From NCBI GenBank assembly GCA_948470025.1, contig CAOKNG010000008.1, positions 1 through 43,372 on the forward strand: a stretch of 43,372 nucleotides of DNA, written 5' to 3'. This DNA is from an uncultured Clostridium sp. (GTDB lineage: Bacteria; Bacillota; Clostridia; TANB77; CAG-508). The first letter of the stretch is position 1; the number at the start of each line of letters is the position of its first letter. Of the stretch, positions 26,748 through 36,246 are shown one piece after another. The notes beneath the pieces were generated by a model. It was not told the DNA's origin, did not search any database, and was given only the letters and a program-made list of their open reading frames with translations. Made by a program: the position numbers and the translations under genes.

Positions 26748-27750
26748 ATGAAGAAAGATATTTATACACTAGGAATTGAATCAAGTTGTGATGAAACCTC
26801 TGTGGCGGTTGTCAAAAATGGAAGAGAGGTTCTTTCGAATGTGATTCATTCTCAAATAGATATTCATAAACAATTTGGAGGAGTAGTTCCAGAAATAGCT
26901 TCTAGAAATCATGTAGAAGCTATTTCAGCAGTTACCAAAGAAGCATTAGAACAAGCAAAAGTTTCATTTAAGGACATTGATGCTATTTGTCCAACTTATG
27001 GACCAGGACTTGTAGGAGCTCTTTTAGTAGGAGTTGCCTATGCAAAAGCATTAGCCTATGCATTAGAAAAGCCATTGGTAGGAGTAAACCATATTGAAGG
27101 ACATATTGCGGCAAACTACATTACTCACAAGGACTTACAACCACCATTTTTGTGCCTAGTCGTATCAGGAGGTCATACGCATTTAGTGCATATTAAAGAT
27201 TATACTGATTTTGAGATTTTAGCACGTACTCGAGATGATGCAATACGGAGAAGCTTTTGATAAAGTGGCAAGAGTAATAGGGTTACAATATCCAGGAGGA
27301 CCAAAGATTGATAAACTTGCCAAAGAAGGGGAGGCAAATATTCCTTTACCACATACCTATTTTGAAGATAGTTTCGATTTTAGCTTTAGTGGAATAAAAA
27401 CAGCAATCTTAAATTTACATCATAAAAATCCAGAAATAAATAAGGCAGATTTGTGTGCAAGTTTCGAAAAAACAGCAACCGATATGCTACTTACCAATAC
27501 CAAAAAAGCATTACAAAAGTTGCAAATAAAAAAAATAGCTATTGCAGGAGGGGTTTCTGCGAATTCCTATATAAGAGAAAGCTTCTTGAAGTTAGGACAA
27601 GAAGAAGGAATCAAAGTATATTATCCAGAAATGTCACTATGTACAGACAATGCTGCCATGATAGCATCTGCTGGATATTATCATTTCCTTCAAGGGGAAA
27701 CCTCAGATTTATCATTAAACGCAATACCAAATTTAAAAATAGGAATGTAG
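26748..27750 (+). CDS. tsaD: tRNA N6-adenosine threonylcarbamoyltransferase TsaD, one CGG +1 site
   Basis: In frame 0 the gene ends after [12 protein letters not shown]. Reading CGGA (27246-27249) as Gly167 with +1 restores the invariant block [17 protein letters not shown] and an uninterrupted 333-aa TsaD of normal length. Other motifs are the N-terminal [10 protein letters not shown], the metal-binding VNHIEGH and GGHTHL, and the C-terminal AIAGGVSAN and CTDNAAMIA. TsaD installs t6A37 on ANN-decoding tRNAs and is near-universal and usually essential, so the gene must be expressed through the CGG. This is one of the cleanest pieces of evidence for the decoding model. Confidence 0.96.
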
Positions 27751-27778
27751 GGGCGAGCCTTGTGTTCGCCGATACGAA
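27749..27778. repeat. GTAGGGGC-type dispersed repeat
   Basis: GTAGGGGCGAGCCTTGTGTT followed by CGCCGATACG is a short imperfect palindrome starting at the tsaD stop. It closely matches the copy at 37292. Confidence 0.65.
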
Positions 27779-27809
27779 TACAAATAAAAATCACAGAAAG
27801 GAAAGAAAC

Positions 27810-28518
27810 ATGGCAATCTATGTAATAGCCGATTTACATTTATCATTTAAAAATCCAAAACCAATGAATATTTTTGGAGAAAACTGGGAAAACCACGAAC
27901 AGAAAATAAAAGAAGATTGGTTAAAAAAAGTAAAAGACGAAGATGTCGTGGTACTACCACGGTGATTTTTCATGGGCCATGAATTTAGAAGATGCATATT
28001 TAGATTTCCAATACCTAAACGAACTACCAGGAAAAAAAATCCTATTAAAAGGCAACCACGATTATTGGTGGACAACCTTAACCAAAATGAAAAACTACTT
28101 AGCCGAAAACCATTTTGATACGATTGATTTCCTATTTAATAATAGCTTTTTCTATGAAGGAATTATTCTAACAGGAACAAGAGGTTGGACACTAAACGAT
28201 TTAGAAGGACAAGGAAAAATTTTAAACCGTGAACTAGGAAGGCTAGAATTATCGCTTCATGAAGGAATTACAAAGTATGGGGACGATAAACCAATTTATG
28301 TGTTTATGCATTATCCACCAATTACAAATGCAGCAATCTTAAACCAATTAGAGTTACAATTTGTAGAAACCATGAAACAATATCATGTACAAAAATGTAT
28401 GTATGGACATTTGCATTCACATTCCCACAAAGATGCTATAGAAGGGGAAATAGAGGGGATCGAATTTAATCTCATTAGCGGAGATTATTTAGATTTTAAA
28501 TTGATGAGGATTCATTAA
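27810..28518 (+). CDS. metallophosphoesterase, one CGG +1 site
   Basis: In frame 0 translation stops at TGA directly after CGG (VVVLPR, stop). Reading CGGT (27960-27963) as Gly51 restores LPGDFSWAM, in which GD is the second metal-binding motif of the calcineurin-like phosphoesterase fold. The full set is then present in a 235-aa protein: DLHL (8-11), GD (51-52), GNHD near 82, a conserved His in FMHYPP near 172 and GHLHS near 198. The group resembles YkuE-like predicted phosphohydrolases; the substrate is unknown. AAAGGAAAG precedes the ATG. Confidence 0.88.
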
Positions 28519-28521
28519 AAT

Positions 28522-28630
28522 AACTGTAGGGGCGTGCGATTTCCCGTCCGTTCCATAGAAATTGCCTAAAAATATATTGAATTTTGCCATTTTCTATGAA
28601 GACGGACGACCAATGGTCGTCCCTACAGTT
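28522..28630. mobile_element. 109-bp MITE-like palindromic element between convergent genes
   Basis: The ends are inverted: AACTGTAGGGGCG on the left and CGTCCCTACAGTT on the right (one mismatch in 13). The interior is also palindromic, with TCCGTTCCATAGAAA near the left matching the complement of TTTCTATGAAGACGGA on the right. The element belongs to the GTAGGGGC repeat family and may also act as a terminator for the two convergent genes. Confidence 0.6.
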
Positions 28631-28638
28631 TTCATATT

Positions 28639-29544
28639 TTATTTTTTCGCATCATCTTTAAAAATCTCTTTTACTGCACCTAGTGAGCTAAGAGCAGAGG
28701 TTGCTTCAAATGGAATGAAAATTTTATTAGCTTCTCCTTTAGCAACTTCTTGTAAGGCTTCTAATGATTTTAGTTGAACTAATTTATCATCTGGTGCAGA
28801 TTTTTTCATAGCAGCATAAATCATTTCTACTTCTTTTGCTTTTGCTTCTGCTACTTTTTTAATCGCATCTGCTTCACCGGCAGCACGTCTTATTTTTGCT
28901 TCACGGTCTGCTTCTGCTTGTAAAATAGCAGCTTCTTTTTGTCCTTCTGCAATGGTAATAGCAGATTGCCTTTCACCTTCTGCTTGTAAAATTAAAGCTC
29001 TTTTATTACGTTCTGCATTCATTTGTTTTTCCATAGCATCACGAATATCAGCAGGTGGGGTAATATCCTTAATTTCTACACGGTCAACTTTACATCCCCA
29101 TTGATCAGTTGCTTCATCTAAGATGACACGTAATTGGTCATTGATGGCATCTCTTGAACTAAAAGTAGCATCTAAGTCCATTTTACCAACAATATCACGA
29201 ATGGTGGTAATTGCTAGATATTCAATACCTTTTTTCAAGCTTTGAATTTCATACACTGCTTTTGCAGGGTCTGTTATTTTATAGAATACAACCGTATCAA
29301 TTGTAATCGTAACATTATCTTTGGTAATAACGCCTTGAGGTGGAATATCCATGGTTTGTTGTTTTAAGCTTACAACACTACGAACATGGTCAATAAATGG
29401 AACAATAATGGTAAGACCAGCATCTGCAATTTTGTGGTATTTACCAAGTCTTTCAATAATATACACCTCGGCTTGTTTAACAATTTTAATTGATTTAAAT
29501 GCGATAATTACTATAATGACTAATAATATAATTAAAAATGCCAT
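28639..29544 (-). CDS. SPFH/stomatin-like membrane protein
   Basis: A 301-aa protein with an N-terminal membrane helix (FLIILLVIIVIIAF), an SPFH (band 7) domain about 20-185 (YHKIADAGLTIIVPFID, SLKQQTMDIPPQGVITKDN) and a Gln/Ala/Glu-rich coiled-coil tail (EGERQSAITIAEGQKEAAIL). This is the slipin/QmcA type, which scaffolds membrane microdomains. A GGAGG site lies upstream of the ATG at 29544. The NfeD-like gene upstream on the same strand is the usual partner. No CGG codon. Confidence 0.9.
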   Translation of the reverse strand: MAFLIILLVIIVIIAFKSIKIVKQAEVYIIERLGKYHKIADAGLTIIVPFIDHVRSVVSLKQQTMDIPPQGVITKDNVTITIDTVVFYKITDPAKAVYEIQSLKKGIEYLAITTIRDIVGKMDLDATFSSRDAINDQLRVILDEATDQWGCKVDRVEIKDITPPADIRDAMEKQMNAERNKRALILQAEGERQSAITIAEGQKEAAILQAEADREAKIRRAAGEADAIKKVAEAKAKEVEMIYAAMKKSAPDDKLVQLKSLEALQEVAKGEANKIFIPFEATSALSSLGAVKEIFKDDAKK

Positions 29545-29588
29545 AATAAATCCTCCTTTTATAATATATATAATAAAAATACCAAAAA

Positions 29589-30023
29589 CTATTTTAAAAC
29601 AGGTGCTTCAAAAGGTTCTACAATTACTTTTACGCCATCAATTTCTTTTACAAGCACTTCACTACCTTTTGAAATGGAATGGGAAGCTTTTGCAGTCCAT
29701 ACTTCACTACCAATACTAACTAAGCCAACTCCAGTTTTTTCATCAATTTCTTTTGTAACAATTCCTTTTTTACCAATTACAGAATAAGCATTGGTTTGAA
29801 TTTTATCATCTTTTGAACATTTTTTTACAAATGGTTTTGTGAAAAATAATAAGGCAGTAGAACTAAGAACAAATACAGTGGTTTGAACAATAATATTATC
29901 GGTAAACAAACTAACAAGAGCAGTGATTAATGCACCAATTGCAAACCAAAACACTAAAAATCCAATTGTAATAATTTCTAAAATAAAACAAACTCCAGAA
30001 ATAATTAACCATACTTGCCACAT
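29589..30023 (-). CDS. NfeD-like membrane protein, partner of the SPFH protein
   Basis: A 144-aa protein with three or four N-terminal membrane helices (LIISGVCFILEIITIGFLVF, ALITALVSLF, VFVLSSTALLFF) and a C-terminal OB-fold domain (GKKGIVTKEIDEKTGVGLV, then VLVKEIDGVKVIVEPF). NfeD and SPFH proteins form a widely conserved operon pair. ATG at 30023 is chosen because GAGG lies nine bases upstream; the in-frame GTG at 30038 has no site. Confidence 0.85.
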   Translation of the reverse strand: MWQVWLIISGVCFILEIITIGFLVFWFAIGALITALVSLFTDNIIVQTTVFVLSSTALLFFTKPFVKKCSKDDKIQTNAYSVIGKKGIVTKEIDEKTGVGLVSIGSEVWTAKASHSISKGSEVLVKEIDGVKVIVEPFEAPVLK

Positions 30024-30126
30024 AAATATCAACCTCACTTTTTACAAAACTACAGTACTATTATACTATAAAATATGGAAAAAAGAAATAGTTTTCAGCA
30101 ATTTGCAAAAAAACTTCCCAAAACCC

Positions 30127-30155
30127 TTGATTTTTGTAAATAAACAGAGTATAAT
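30127..30155 (+). promoter_or_regulatory. sigma-A-type promoter of the rimP-nusA-infB operon
   Basis: TTGATT (30127-30132) and TATAAT (30150-30155) are 17 bases apart, divergent from the NfeD gene. Confidence 0.7.
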
Positions 30156-30178
30156 AGGTATGCAAAACATAAAAACTA

Positions 30179-30205
30179 GAAGAGTGGGAACCAATCCCAC
30201 TCTTC
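30179..30205 (+). promoter_or_regulatory. leader hairpin upstream of rimP
   Basis: A perfect 11-bp stem (GAAGAGTGGGA / TCCCACTCTTC) with a 5-base loop lies between the promoter and the rimP ribosome-binding site. It is not followed by a T-run. It could be a processing or autoregulatory site for an operon that encodes NusA. Confidence 0.5.
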
Positions 30206-30229
30206 GGTTGTATTAAGGAGGATACGGCT

Positions 30230-30691
30230 TTGGCTAGTATTGAAGAAAAAGTAGAAACTCTTTTACAGTCTAAAATCATGGAATTAGGATATGATTTATA
30301 TGATGTAGAATATGCAAAAGAGGGAAAGAATTATTTCTTACGTATTTTTATTGATCAGGAAAAAGGAATTGACTTAAATGATTGCGAAAAGGTCAATGAT
30401 GGGATTATGGATTTATTAGATGAGGCAGATTATATTAAGGAGCAATATTTCCTAGAAGTATCGTCACCAGGAATTGAACGAGTGCTACGAAAAGAGAAAC
30501 ATTTAGATACGGCAATGGGAGAAAAAATTGAAGTGAGCCTATTTAGGCCAATCAATAAAAAGAAAAAAATAGAAGGTGTTTTAACAGGGTATGATGAGGA
30601 AAACTTAACCATGACCTACGAAAATGATGAAATATCAATACCAAGAAAAAATATCTCACAAATTAAAACCAAATATGACTGGAACCAATAA
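30230..30691 (+). CDS. rimP: ribosome maturation factor RimP
   Basis: A 153-aa protein needed for 30S subunit maturation. The N-terminal alpha/beta domain has GYDLYDVEYAKEGKNYFLRI, the conserved DIN-type segment appears as DLNDCEKVNDGI, and EVSSPGIERVL marks the end of the domain. The C-terminal SH3-like domain follows. The start is TTG at 30230 with AAGGAGG eight bases upstream. It is the first gene of the classical nusA-infB operon. Confidence 0.95.
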   Translation: MASIEEKVETLLQSKIMELGYDLYDVEYAKEGKNYFLRIFIDQEKGIDLNDCEKVNDGIMDLLDEADYIKEQYFLEVSSPGIERVLRKEKHLDTAMGEKIEVSLFRPINKKKKIEGVLTGYDEENLTMTYENDEISIPRKNISQIKTKYDWNQ

Positions 30692-30710
30692 ACCAAAACG
30701 GATAGAAAAA

Positions 30711-30760
30711 AGGCCCCTTTACCTAAGGGGGCTGTCAGCGAAGCTGACTGGGGGTTCTTA
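30711..30760. repeat. palindromic repeat (GGCCCCTTTA...TGGGGGTTCTTA family), copy A
   Basis: GGCCCCTTTACCTAAGGGGGC forms one hairpin, CTGTCAGCGAAGCTGACTG a second, and GGGGTTCTTA closes the unit. Near-identical copies occur at 35781 and, inverted, at 37204. It sits inside the operon between rimP and nusA. Confidence 0.8.
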
Positions 30761-30792
30761 ATATATATTTAATAAGGGAGGAAAATGGAAAA

Positions 30793-31890
30793 ATGAAAGC
30801 GATTGATAACAAAGAATTAATATTAGCATTAGAAGAACTTGAAAAAGAGAAAGGAATAAAAAAAGCATATGTGATTGAGGCAATTGAACAAGCACTAATT
30901 ACAGCCTATAAAAGAAATTTTGATTCAGCAGAAAATGTAAAGGTTGTGATGGATCAAGTAACAGGAGAGGCTCATTTATATGCAGTAAAAGAAGTAGTAG
31001 AAGTGGCAGAAGATGATAAGTTACAAATCAATTTAGACAATGCTAAAAAGATTAGCAAAAAATTAGAAATTGGTGATAGTGTTGATGTAGAGATGGTACC
31101 AAAGGATTTTGGGAGAATTGCTGCTCAAACAGCAAAACAAGTTATCATTCAAAAACTAAGAGAAGCAGAACGAGATATTGTATTTAATGAATTTCACGAA
31201 AGAAAAGGAGAAATTGTTTCTGGTATTATTCAAAAAGCAGATACGAATATTGTAGTAATGGACCTTGGAAAATTAGAAGGAATTATGCCAGGAAAAGAAC
31301 AAATTCCAACTGAAAAATACAGTGTGAACCAAAAAGTAAGGGGATATGTATTAGATGTTGTAAAAGGGATGAAGGGAAATCCACAAGTTGTTGTTTCTCG
31401 TGCTTGCCCAGAATTTGTAAGAAGATTATTCGAATTTGAAATACCAGAAATTTATGAAGGTTTAATTGAAATTAAAAGTGTATCAAGAGACCCAGGTTAT
31501 AGAAGTAAAGTAGCAGTGTATTCGACCAATCCCAATATTGACCCAGTTGGTTCTTGTGTAGGACAAAAGGGAGTACGTATTCAAAACATCATTAATGAAT
31601 TAAATGGTGAGAAAATTGATGTGATTGAATGGAATGAAGACCCAAGTATTTATATTGCAGCAGCATTACTTCCAGCTCAAGTATTAGCGGTGGATATTAA
31701 AGAAGAAGAAAAATTTGCACAAGTTATTGTGCCAGATGACCAATTATCATTAGCAATTGGAAAATCAGGTCAAAATGCAAGACTTGCTGTAAAATTAACC
31801 AATTGGAAAATTGATATTAAGTCGGAATCACAATTTAGAGAAATGATTGCTGCTATGCAAGAGGAACAACCTCAAGAAGAGGAAGAATAA
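30793..31890 (+). CDS. nusA: transcription termination/antitermination factor NusA
   Basis: A 365-aa protein with an N-terminal RNA-polymerase-binding domain (KGIKKAYVIEAIEQALITAY), an S1 domain about 130-200 (GEIVSGIIQKADTNIVVMDL) and two KH domains (DPVGSCVGQKGVRIQNII and LAIGKSGQNARLAVKLT). A short acidic tail ends the protein, without the extra repeats of enterobacterial NusA. AAGGGAGG is 11 bases upstream. A three-codon reading frame (ATG GAA AAA TGA, 30785) lies between and overlaps the nusA start. No CGG codon. Confidence 0.96.
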   Translation: MKAIDNKELILALEELEKEKGIKKAYVIEAIEQALITAYKRNFDSAENVKVVMDQVTGEAHLYAVKEVVEVAEDDKLQINLDNAKKISKKLEIGDSVDVEMVPKDFGRIAAQTAKQVIIQKLREAERDIVFNEFHERKGEIVSGIIQKADTNIVVMDLGKLEGIMPGKEQIPTEKYSVNQKVRGYVLDVVKGMKGNPQVVVSRACPEFVRRLFEFEIPEIYEGLIEIKSVSRDPGYRSKVAVYSTNPNIDPVGSCVGQKGVRIQNIINELNGEKIDVIEWNEDPSIYIAAALLPAQVLAVDIKEEEKFAQVIVPDDQLSLAIGKSGQNARLAVKLTNWKIDIKSESQFREMIAAMQEEQPQEEEE

Positions 31891-31913
31891 AGGCGAAGGG
31901 AAGGTGTTTTCAT

Positions 31914-32177
31914 TTGAAAAAAATACCACAAAGAACCTGTATGGGGTGTAATGCAAAAAAAGACAAAGTGGAATTGATTCGTGTTGTGAAATCGAGTGAT
32001 GGACAAATTAATCTTGATAAAACAGGAAAGATGCCTGGTCGAGGTGCATACATATGTAAAAGTTTAGAATGTTTAGAAAAGGCAATTAAAACCAAGAGAA
32101 TAGAAAGAGTTTTTGAAATGAAAATAGAAGAAGAGATTTATGAGAAATTAAGAGGTGTGATGATTGATAAGTCATAA
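31914..32177 (+). CDS. ylxR: YlxR/RnpM RNA-binding protein
   Basis: An 87-aa YlxR-family protein with the signature PQRTCMGCNAKKDK, then GRGAYICKSLECLEKA. The start is TTG at 31914, as is usual for this gene, with AAGGTG upstream. In Bacillus it binds RNase P and RNA. It overlaps ylxQ by 14 bases, implying translational coupling. Confidence 0.92.
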   Translation: MKKIPQRTCMGCNAKKDKVELIRVVKSSDGQINLDKTGKMPGRGAYICKSLECLEKAIKTKRIERVFEMKIEEEIYEKLRGVMIDKS

Positions 32178-32484
32178 AATAGAGGGATTATTAGGCTTGT
32201 GTATGAAAGCAGGAGGCGTTTGTTTTGGAACAGAAGCCTGTATGGAGCAAATCCAAAAAAGAAAAGTAAAACTTGTTTTGGTGGCAGGTGATGCAGCTGA
32301 AAGAACGAAGAAGAATTTTGAAATAGCATGTAAACAAAATGGAATACCAATATGCATTTATGGGAGTATAGAAAGTTTAAGTAATGCAATTGGAAAGCCG
32401 AATAAAGCAATTTTTGGAATTCGAAACCAAAGTTTTGCGATGGAACTATGCAAAATAATTAATGGGGGTGAAATTATTGGGTAA
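32164..32484 (+). CDS. ylxQ: L7Ae-family ribosomal protein YlxQ
   Basis: A 106-aa protein of the L7Ae/L30e fold ([40 protein letters not shown]). Members bind kink-turn RNA. The TTG start lies inside the end of ylxR, and the stop overlaps the start of infB. Confidence 0.9.
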   Translation: MISHKIEGLLGLCMKAGGVCFGTEACMEQIQKRKVKLVLVAGDAAERTKKNFEIACKQNGIPICIYGSIESLSNAIGKPNKAIFGIRNQSFAMELCKIINGGEIIG

Positions 32485-35400
32485 GGTAAAAATACATGAA
32501 CTTGCAAAAGAATTAGACTTAACCAGTAAAGAGATTATAGAGAGTGCGAAAAAGCTAGGAATAGAAGTAAAAAATCATATGAGCTCGGTTGAGGAAGAAA
32601 TTGCAAAAAAAATAAAGGGGAGTTTGAAAACGAAAAAGAAAGTGGAAAATAAAAAAGAAGACAAACAAGAGAAAAAAGCAAAGACAGCAAAACCAGATAC
32701 ACCAGTTATTATTCGTAGAGAAGTAATTGTATCAGAAGAGGAACTTGCAAGAAGAGAAGAAGAAGAGAATAAAAGAAAGTTAGAGCAAAAACGTAAAGAG
32801 GTTGGGTTTGTAGAAAGAAATACAAACAAAGACTATAATATTGTCTATCGTAATAAACCATCAAAGCCAATGACGGTAAGTGAATTGTTTGGTTTAAAAA
32901 CACCAAGGCAAGAAGAGCCAAAGCTAGAAGAAAAAAAGGAAGAACTAGTTTCTGAAACAGAAATCAGTCAAGAAAAGAAAGAGGTAACGAAACAAGAAGA
33001 AACGATAGAACCAATTGCACAAAAAGAAGATGAACATAGTGTTGAAAAAGACAAAAACGTAAAACAGAATCAAAGTGGTGAAGAAGTAGATGCTCAAGTA
33101 AATAATAGCCCAAACAATAATAACTTAAGTGATGATAACAAAACAGGGAATGGACAAAATGGTAATTACTCAAATAATGGCCGTCAAAATAACAACTATC
33201 AAACAGGTAACCAAAATGGTGGTTACCAAGGTGGCAACCGTCAAAATGGTAACTATCAAAATAACCGTCAAGGTGGTAATTATCAAAATAATCGATATCA
33301 TAATAATCAAAATAATGGTTATAATGATAGACAAAGAGCAAATGGTTTTTCTAGAGATAATCGTACTCAAAATCAAAATGGTTATAATAGACAAAATGGA
33401 AATGGCGGATTTGGAGGACAAAACCGAAATAATTTTGGAAGAGACAATCGCTCTCAAAATGGATATAATCAAAACCGAAATGGTGGCTATCGTAATAACC
33501 AAAATGGTTATGGAAGAAGACCACTAGATGAAAAGGGAATTGAGAAAAATATTAAAAACATTATGACCGATGTAGTAGAAAAAGAAGTAGTAAGAGAGTA
33601 CAATAAATCAATTGATAAACAAAAACAAAACCGTTACGAAGAAAACAAAATAAAAAAAGGACAACGTTCAAAACGTGGTGGAGATTATGAAATTAATGAA
33701 GATAAATTAAAGAGCTTAAAACAACATGACCGTTTATCATCTATGTTTGATGAACAAGACGGTGGAATGCTTGATTTCTATGATTTAACCACACAAAGAG
33801 GAAAGAAAAATAAAAAACGTGTGAATAAAGACGAAGAACGTGTAAAACAAAAAATCTTCGAATTAACGGAAATTACCATACCAGACCCAGTAATGGTAAA
33901 AGATTTAGCAGCAGAAATGAAAAAGACAACAGCAGATGTTATTAAAAAGTTATTAGGTTATGGTGTCATGGCAACCATTAATAATGAAGTGGATTTTGAT
34001 ACAGCCTTCCTAATTGCAGGAGAATTTGGGATTACTGCTATTAAGAAAGAAACGGTAACAGAAGAGGATATTTTATTTGATGAAACCGAAGATACGGAAA
34101 GCGAATTACAACCAAGACCACCAGTTGTTGTTGTTATGGGTCACGTTGACCATGGAAAAACCTCATTATTAGATGCTATTCGTAGTACGAATGTAATTGA
34201 AGGCGAAGCCGGTGGTATTACCCAACATATTGGTGCATACAAAGTAAAAATTAATGATAGAGAAATTACCTTCTTAGATACACCAGGACATGAAGCATTT
34301 ACAAGTATGAGAGCAAGAGGGGCACAAATTACGGATATTGCTATTTTAGTAGTAGCAGCAAATGATGGTGTTATGCCTCAAACCATTGAAGCAATTAACC
34401 ATGCAAAAGCTGCTGAAATTCCAATTGTGGTCGCTTTAAACAAAATTGACGTAGAAGGTGCCAACCCAGAAAAAGTAAAACAAGAGTTAATGAAATATGA
34501 ATTAGTGCCAGAAGAATGGGGTGGAGATACCATCTTTGTTGAAATCTCTGCGAAAAAGAGAATGAATATTGACACTTTGTTAGAGATGGTATTGTTAGTA
34601 GCAGATGTAAAAGAATTAAAAGCAAATCCAAATAAACAATCCAAAGGTACAGTTATTGAAGCAAAACTAGATAAAACAAGAGGACCAGTTGTATCTATGC
34701 TTGTACAACGTGGAACCTTAGATGTGGGAGACACGATTGTGGTAGGTTCTGCCATTGGTAGAATTCGTACCATGACAGATGATAAAGGTAAAAAAGTAAA
34801 AAAAGCAGGACCATCTACTCCAGTAGAGGTAACTGGTTTAACAGAAGTACCAGAAGCAGGAGATACTTTCTATGAGGTAAAAGACGAAAAAACCGCAAAA
34901 CATTTAATTGAAAGAAGAAAACGTCAAGCAAGAGAAAAGAGCATTAATCAAACAGCAAGAGTCAGCTTAAATGATTTATTTAGTCAAATCGAAAAAGGAA
35001 ACTTAAAACAACTAAATATCATTGTAAAAGCCGATGTACAAGGTTCTGTAGAAGCAGTAACCCAAAGTCTAGAAAAATTAACCAATGAAGAAGTACAAGT
35101 AAAAGTAATTCATGCAAATGTTGGTGGTGTTACCGAATCCGATGTTACTCTTGCAAAAGTTTCCAATGCCATTATCATTGCATTTAATGTGCGTCCAGAC
35201 CCAATTGCAAAAGACATGGCAAATAAAGAAGAAGTAGAAATTAAACAATACTCTATCATTTACCAAGCTATTGAAGATGTAGAAGCAGCTATGAAAGGAA
35301 TGCTAGACCCAGTCTTCGAAGAAAAAGTAATTGGAACAGCGGAAGTAAGACAAACGTTCAAAGTAAGCGGAGTAGGAACGATTGCTGGAGCATATGTAAC

Positions 35401-35611
35401 AGACGGAAAAATTGCAAGAAATGCTGGAATTCGTGTCATTCGTGATAATGTTGTTATCCACGATGGAAAATTAATTTCTTTAAAGAGATTTAAAGATGAC
35501 GTAAAAGAAGTAGCCTCAGGCTATGAATGCGGATTACAAATTGAAAATTACAATGACATCATCGAGACCGATACCTTAGAGGTATATGTAATGGAAGAGG
35601 TTAAAAAATAG
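32477..35611 (+). CDS. infB: translation initiation factor IF-2
   Basis: A 1044-aa IF-2. The N-terminal domain begins [20 protein letters not shown] long low-complexity linker rich in Asn, Gly and Gln repeats runs about 200-350 (repeated [14 protein letters not shown] units). A second IF2-N domain, the G domain with [23 protein letters not shown] and NKID, and domains II-IV follow. IF-2 brings fMet-tRNA to the ribosome. The start chosen is TTG at 32477, with GGGGGTG just upstream and the usual M-GKV beginning; an in-frame ATG at 32462 also exists but has no site. With more than 1000 codons it has no CGG. Confidence 0.95.
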   Translation: MGKVKIHELAKELDLTSKEIIESAKKLGIEVKNHMSSVEEEIAKKIKGSLKTKKKVENKKEDKQEKKAKTAKPDTPVIIRREVIVSEEELARREEEENKRKLEQKRKEVGFVERNTNKDYNIVYRNKPSKPMTVSELFGLKTPRQEEPKLEEKKEELVSETEISQEKKEVTKQEETIEPIAQKEDEHSVEKDKNVKQNQSGEEVDAQVNNSPNNNNLSDDNKTGNGQNGNYSNNGRQNNNYQTGNQNGGYQGGNRQNGNYQNNRQGGNYQNNRYHNNQNNGYNDRQRANGFSRDNRTQNQNGYNRQNGNGGFGGQNRNNFGRDNRSQNGYNQNRNGGYRNNQNGYGRRPLDEKGIEKNIKNIMTDVVEKEVVREYNKSIDKQKQNRYEENKIKKGQRSKRGGDYEINEDKLKSLKQHDRLSSMFDEQDGGMLDFYDLTTQRGKKNKKRVNKDEERVKQKIFELTEITIPDPVMVKDLAAEMKKTTADVIKKLLGYGVMATINNEVDFDTAFLIAGEFGITAIKKETVTEEDILFDETEDTESELQPRPPVVVVMGHVDHGKTSLLDAIRSTNVIEGEAGGITQHIGAYKVKINDREITFLDTPGHEAFTSMRARGAQITDIAILVVAANDGVMPQTIEAINHAKAAEIPIVVALNKIDVEGANPEKVKQELMKYELVPEEWGGDTIFVEISAKKRMNIDTLLEMVLLVADVKELKANPNKQSKGTVIEAKLDKTRGPVVSMLVQRGTLDVGDTIVVGSAIGRIRTMTDDKGKKVKKAGPSTPVEVTGLTEVPEAGDTFYEVKDEKTAKHLIERRKRQAREKSINQTARVSLNDLFSQIEKGNLKQLNIIVKADVQGSVEAVTQSLEKLTNEEVQVKVIHANVGGVTESDVTLAKVSNAIIIAFNVRPDPIAKDMANKEEVEIKQYSIIYQAIEDVEAAMKGMLDPVFEEKVIGTAEVRQTFKVSGVGTIAGAYVTDGKIARNAGIRVIRDNVVIHDGKLISLKRFKDDVKEVASGYECGLQIENYNDIIETDTLEVYVMEEVKK

Positions 35612-35633
35612 AGAATCTTCGTAAATGAGTGCC

Positions 35634-35745
35634 TAAGAACCCTCCGTCAAGGCTTACGCCTTGCCAGCTACGCATAAGATATCTGTAATACTCACTAACG
35701 TTCGTTAACAGCTATCTTAACTCCCTTAAATAAAGGAGGCTTTTA
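35634..35745. repeat. palindromic repeat variant, inverted and interrupted, copy B
   Basis: The left half AAGAACCCTCCGTCAAGGC and right half CTCCCTTAAATAAAGGAGGC match the ends of the family at 30711 in inverse orientation. They are separated by about 55 bases that form their own imperfect hairpin. Located between infB and rbfA. Confidence 0.6.
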
Positions 35746-35780
35746 TAGGGTTAGTCTTCGAAGAAATGACAGTAAACAAA

Positions 35781-35830
35781 AGGCCCCTTTACTTAATGGG
35801 GCTGTCGTCGAAGGCGACTGGGGGTTCTTA
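35781..35830. repeat. palindromic repeat, copy C
   Basis: GGCCCCTTTACTTAATGGGGC, then CTGTCGTCGAAGGCGACTG and GGGGTTCTTA, nearly identical to the copy at 30711. It lies just before the rbfA ribosome-binding site. Confidence 0.8.
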
Positions 35831-35873
35831 TGAGGATTGCTCACAAAAACAAATACAAATAAGGAGGCAAACC

Positions 35874-36233
35874 ATGCCAAAAAATAATACGAGATTTGAG
35901 AGGATAAATGAAGAATTAAAAAAGGAAATTAGTCATATAATTAGTTATGAACTAAAAAATCCAAATGTAACTGGTTTAATTAGTGTTACCAAAGCAAAAA
36001 TAACACCAGATTTAAAATATGCTAAAATTTATGTTAGTATGCTAAACACCAAAAATGAAGCAGAAACATTGGAAGGATTAAAAAAATCTTCTGGATTTAT
36101 TCGTACGCAAATTGCCAAAAGAATTAATTTAAGAATTACACCAGAATTAATTTTCGAGAAAGATGACTCTATCGAATATGGTGCAAGAATTGAATCAATT
36201 TTAAAAGAAATAAAACCAGAAGAAAAAGAATAG
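35874..36233 (+). CDS. rbfA: ribosome-binding factor A
   Basis: A 119-aa KH-fold protein (ELKKEISHIISYELKNP, then ISVTKAKITPDLKYAKIYVS) that acts in 30S maturation and cold adaptation. ATG at 35874 follows AAGGAGG. A longer in-frame reading from 35766 crosses the palindromic repeat and is not the gene. Confidence 0.95.
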   Translation: MPKNNTRFERINEELKKEISHIISYELKNPNVTGLISVTKAKITPDLKYAKIYVSMLNTKNEAETLEGLKKSSGFIRTQIAKRINLRITPELIFEKDDSIEYGARIESILKEIKPEEKE

Positions 36234-36246
36234 GAGAAAGTGAAAG

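Noticed and set aside
27960..27965. UGA recoded as a sense codon (CGG TGA at 27960 and 5183)
   Set aside because: Reading through TGA does not restore homology; the frame changes at CGG. TGA is also used as a normal stop, for example in tlyA.
33120..33520. Repetitive Asn/Gly-coding stretch as a CRISPR or repeat array
   Set aside because: It is the low-complexity linker of IF-2, in frame with irregular units and no spacers. No CRISPR array was seen anywhere in the window.
35766..35873. N-terminal extension of rbfA
   Set aside because: The extension translates a palindromic repeat. ATG 35874 has AAGGAGG.
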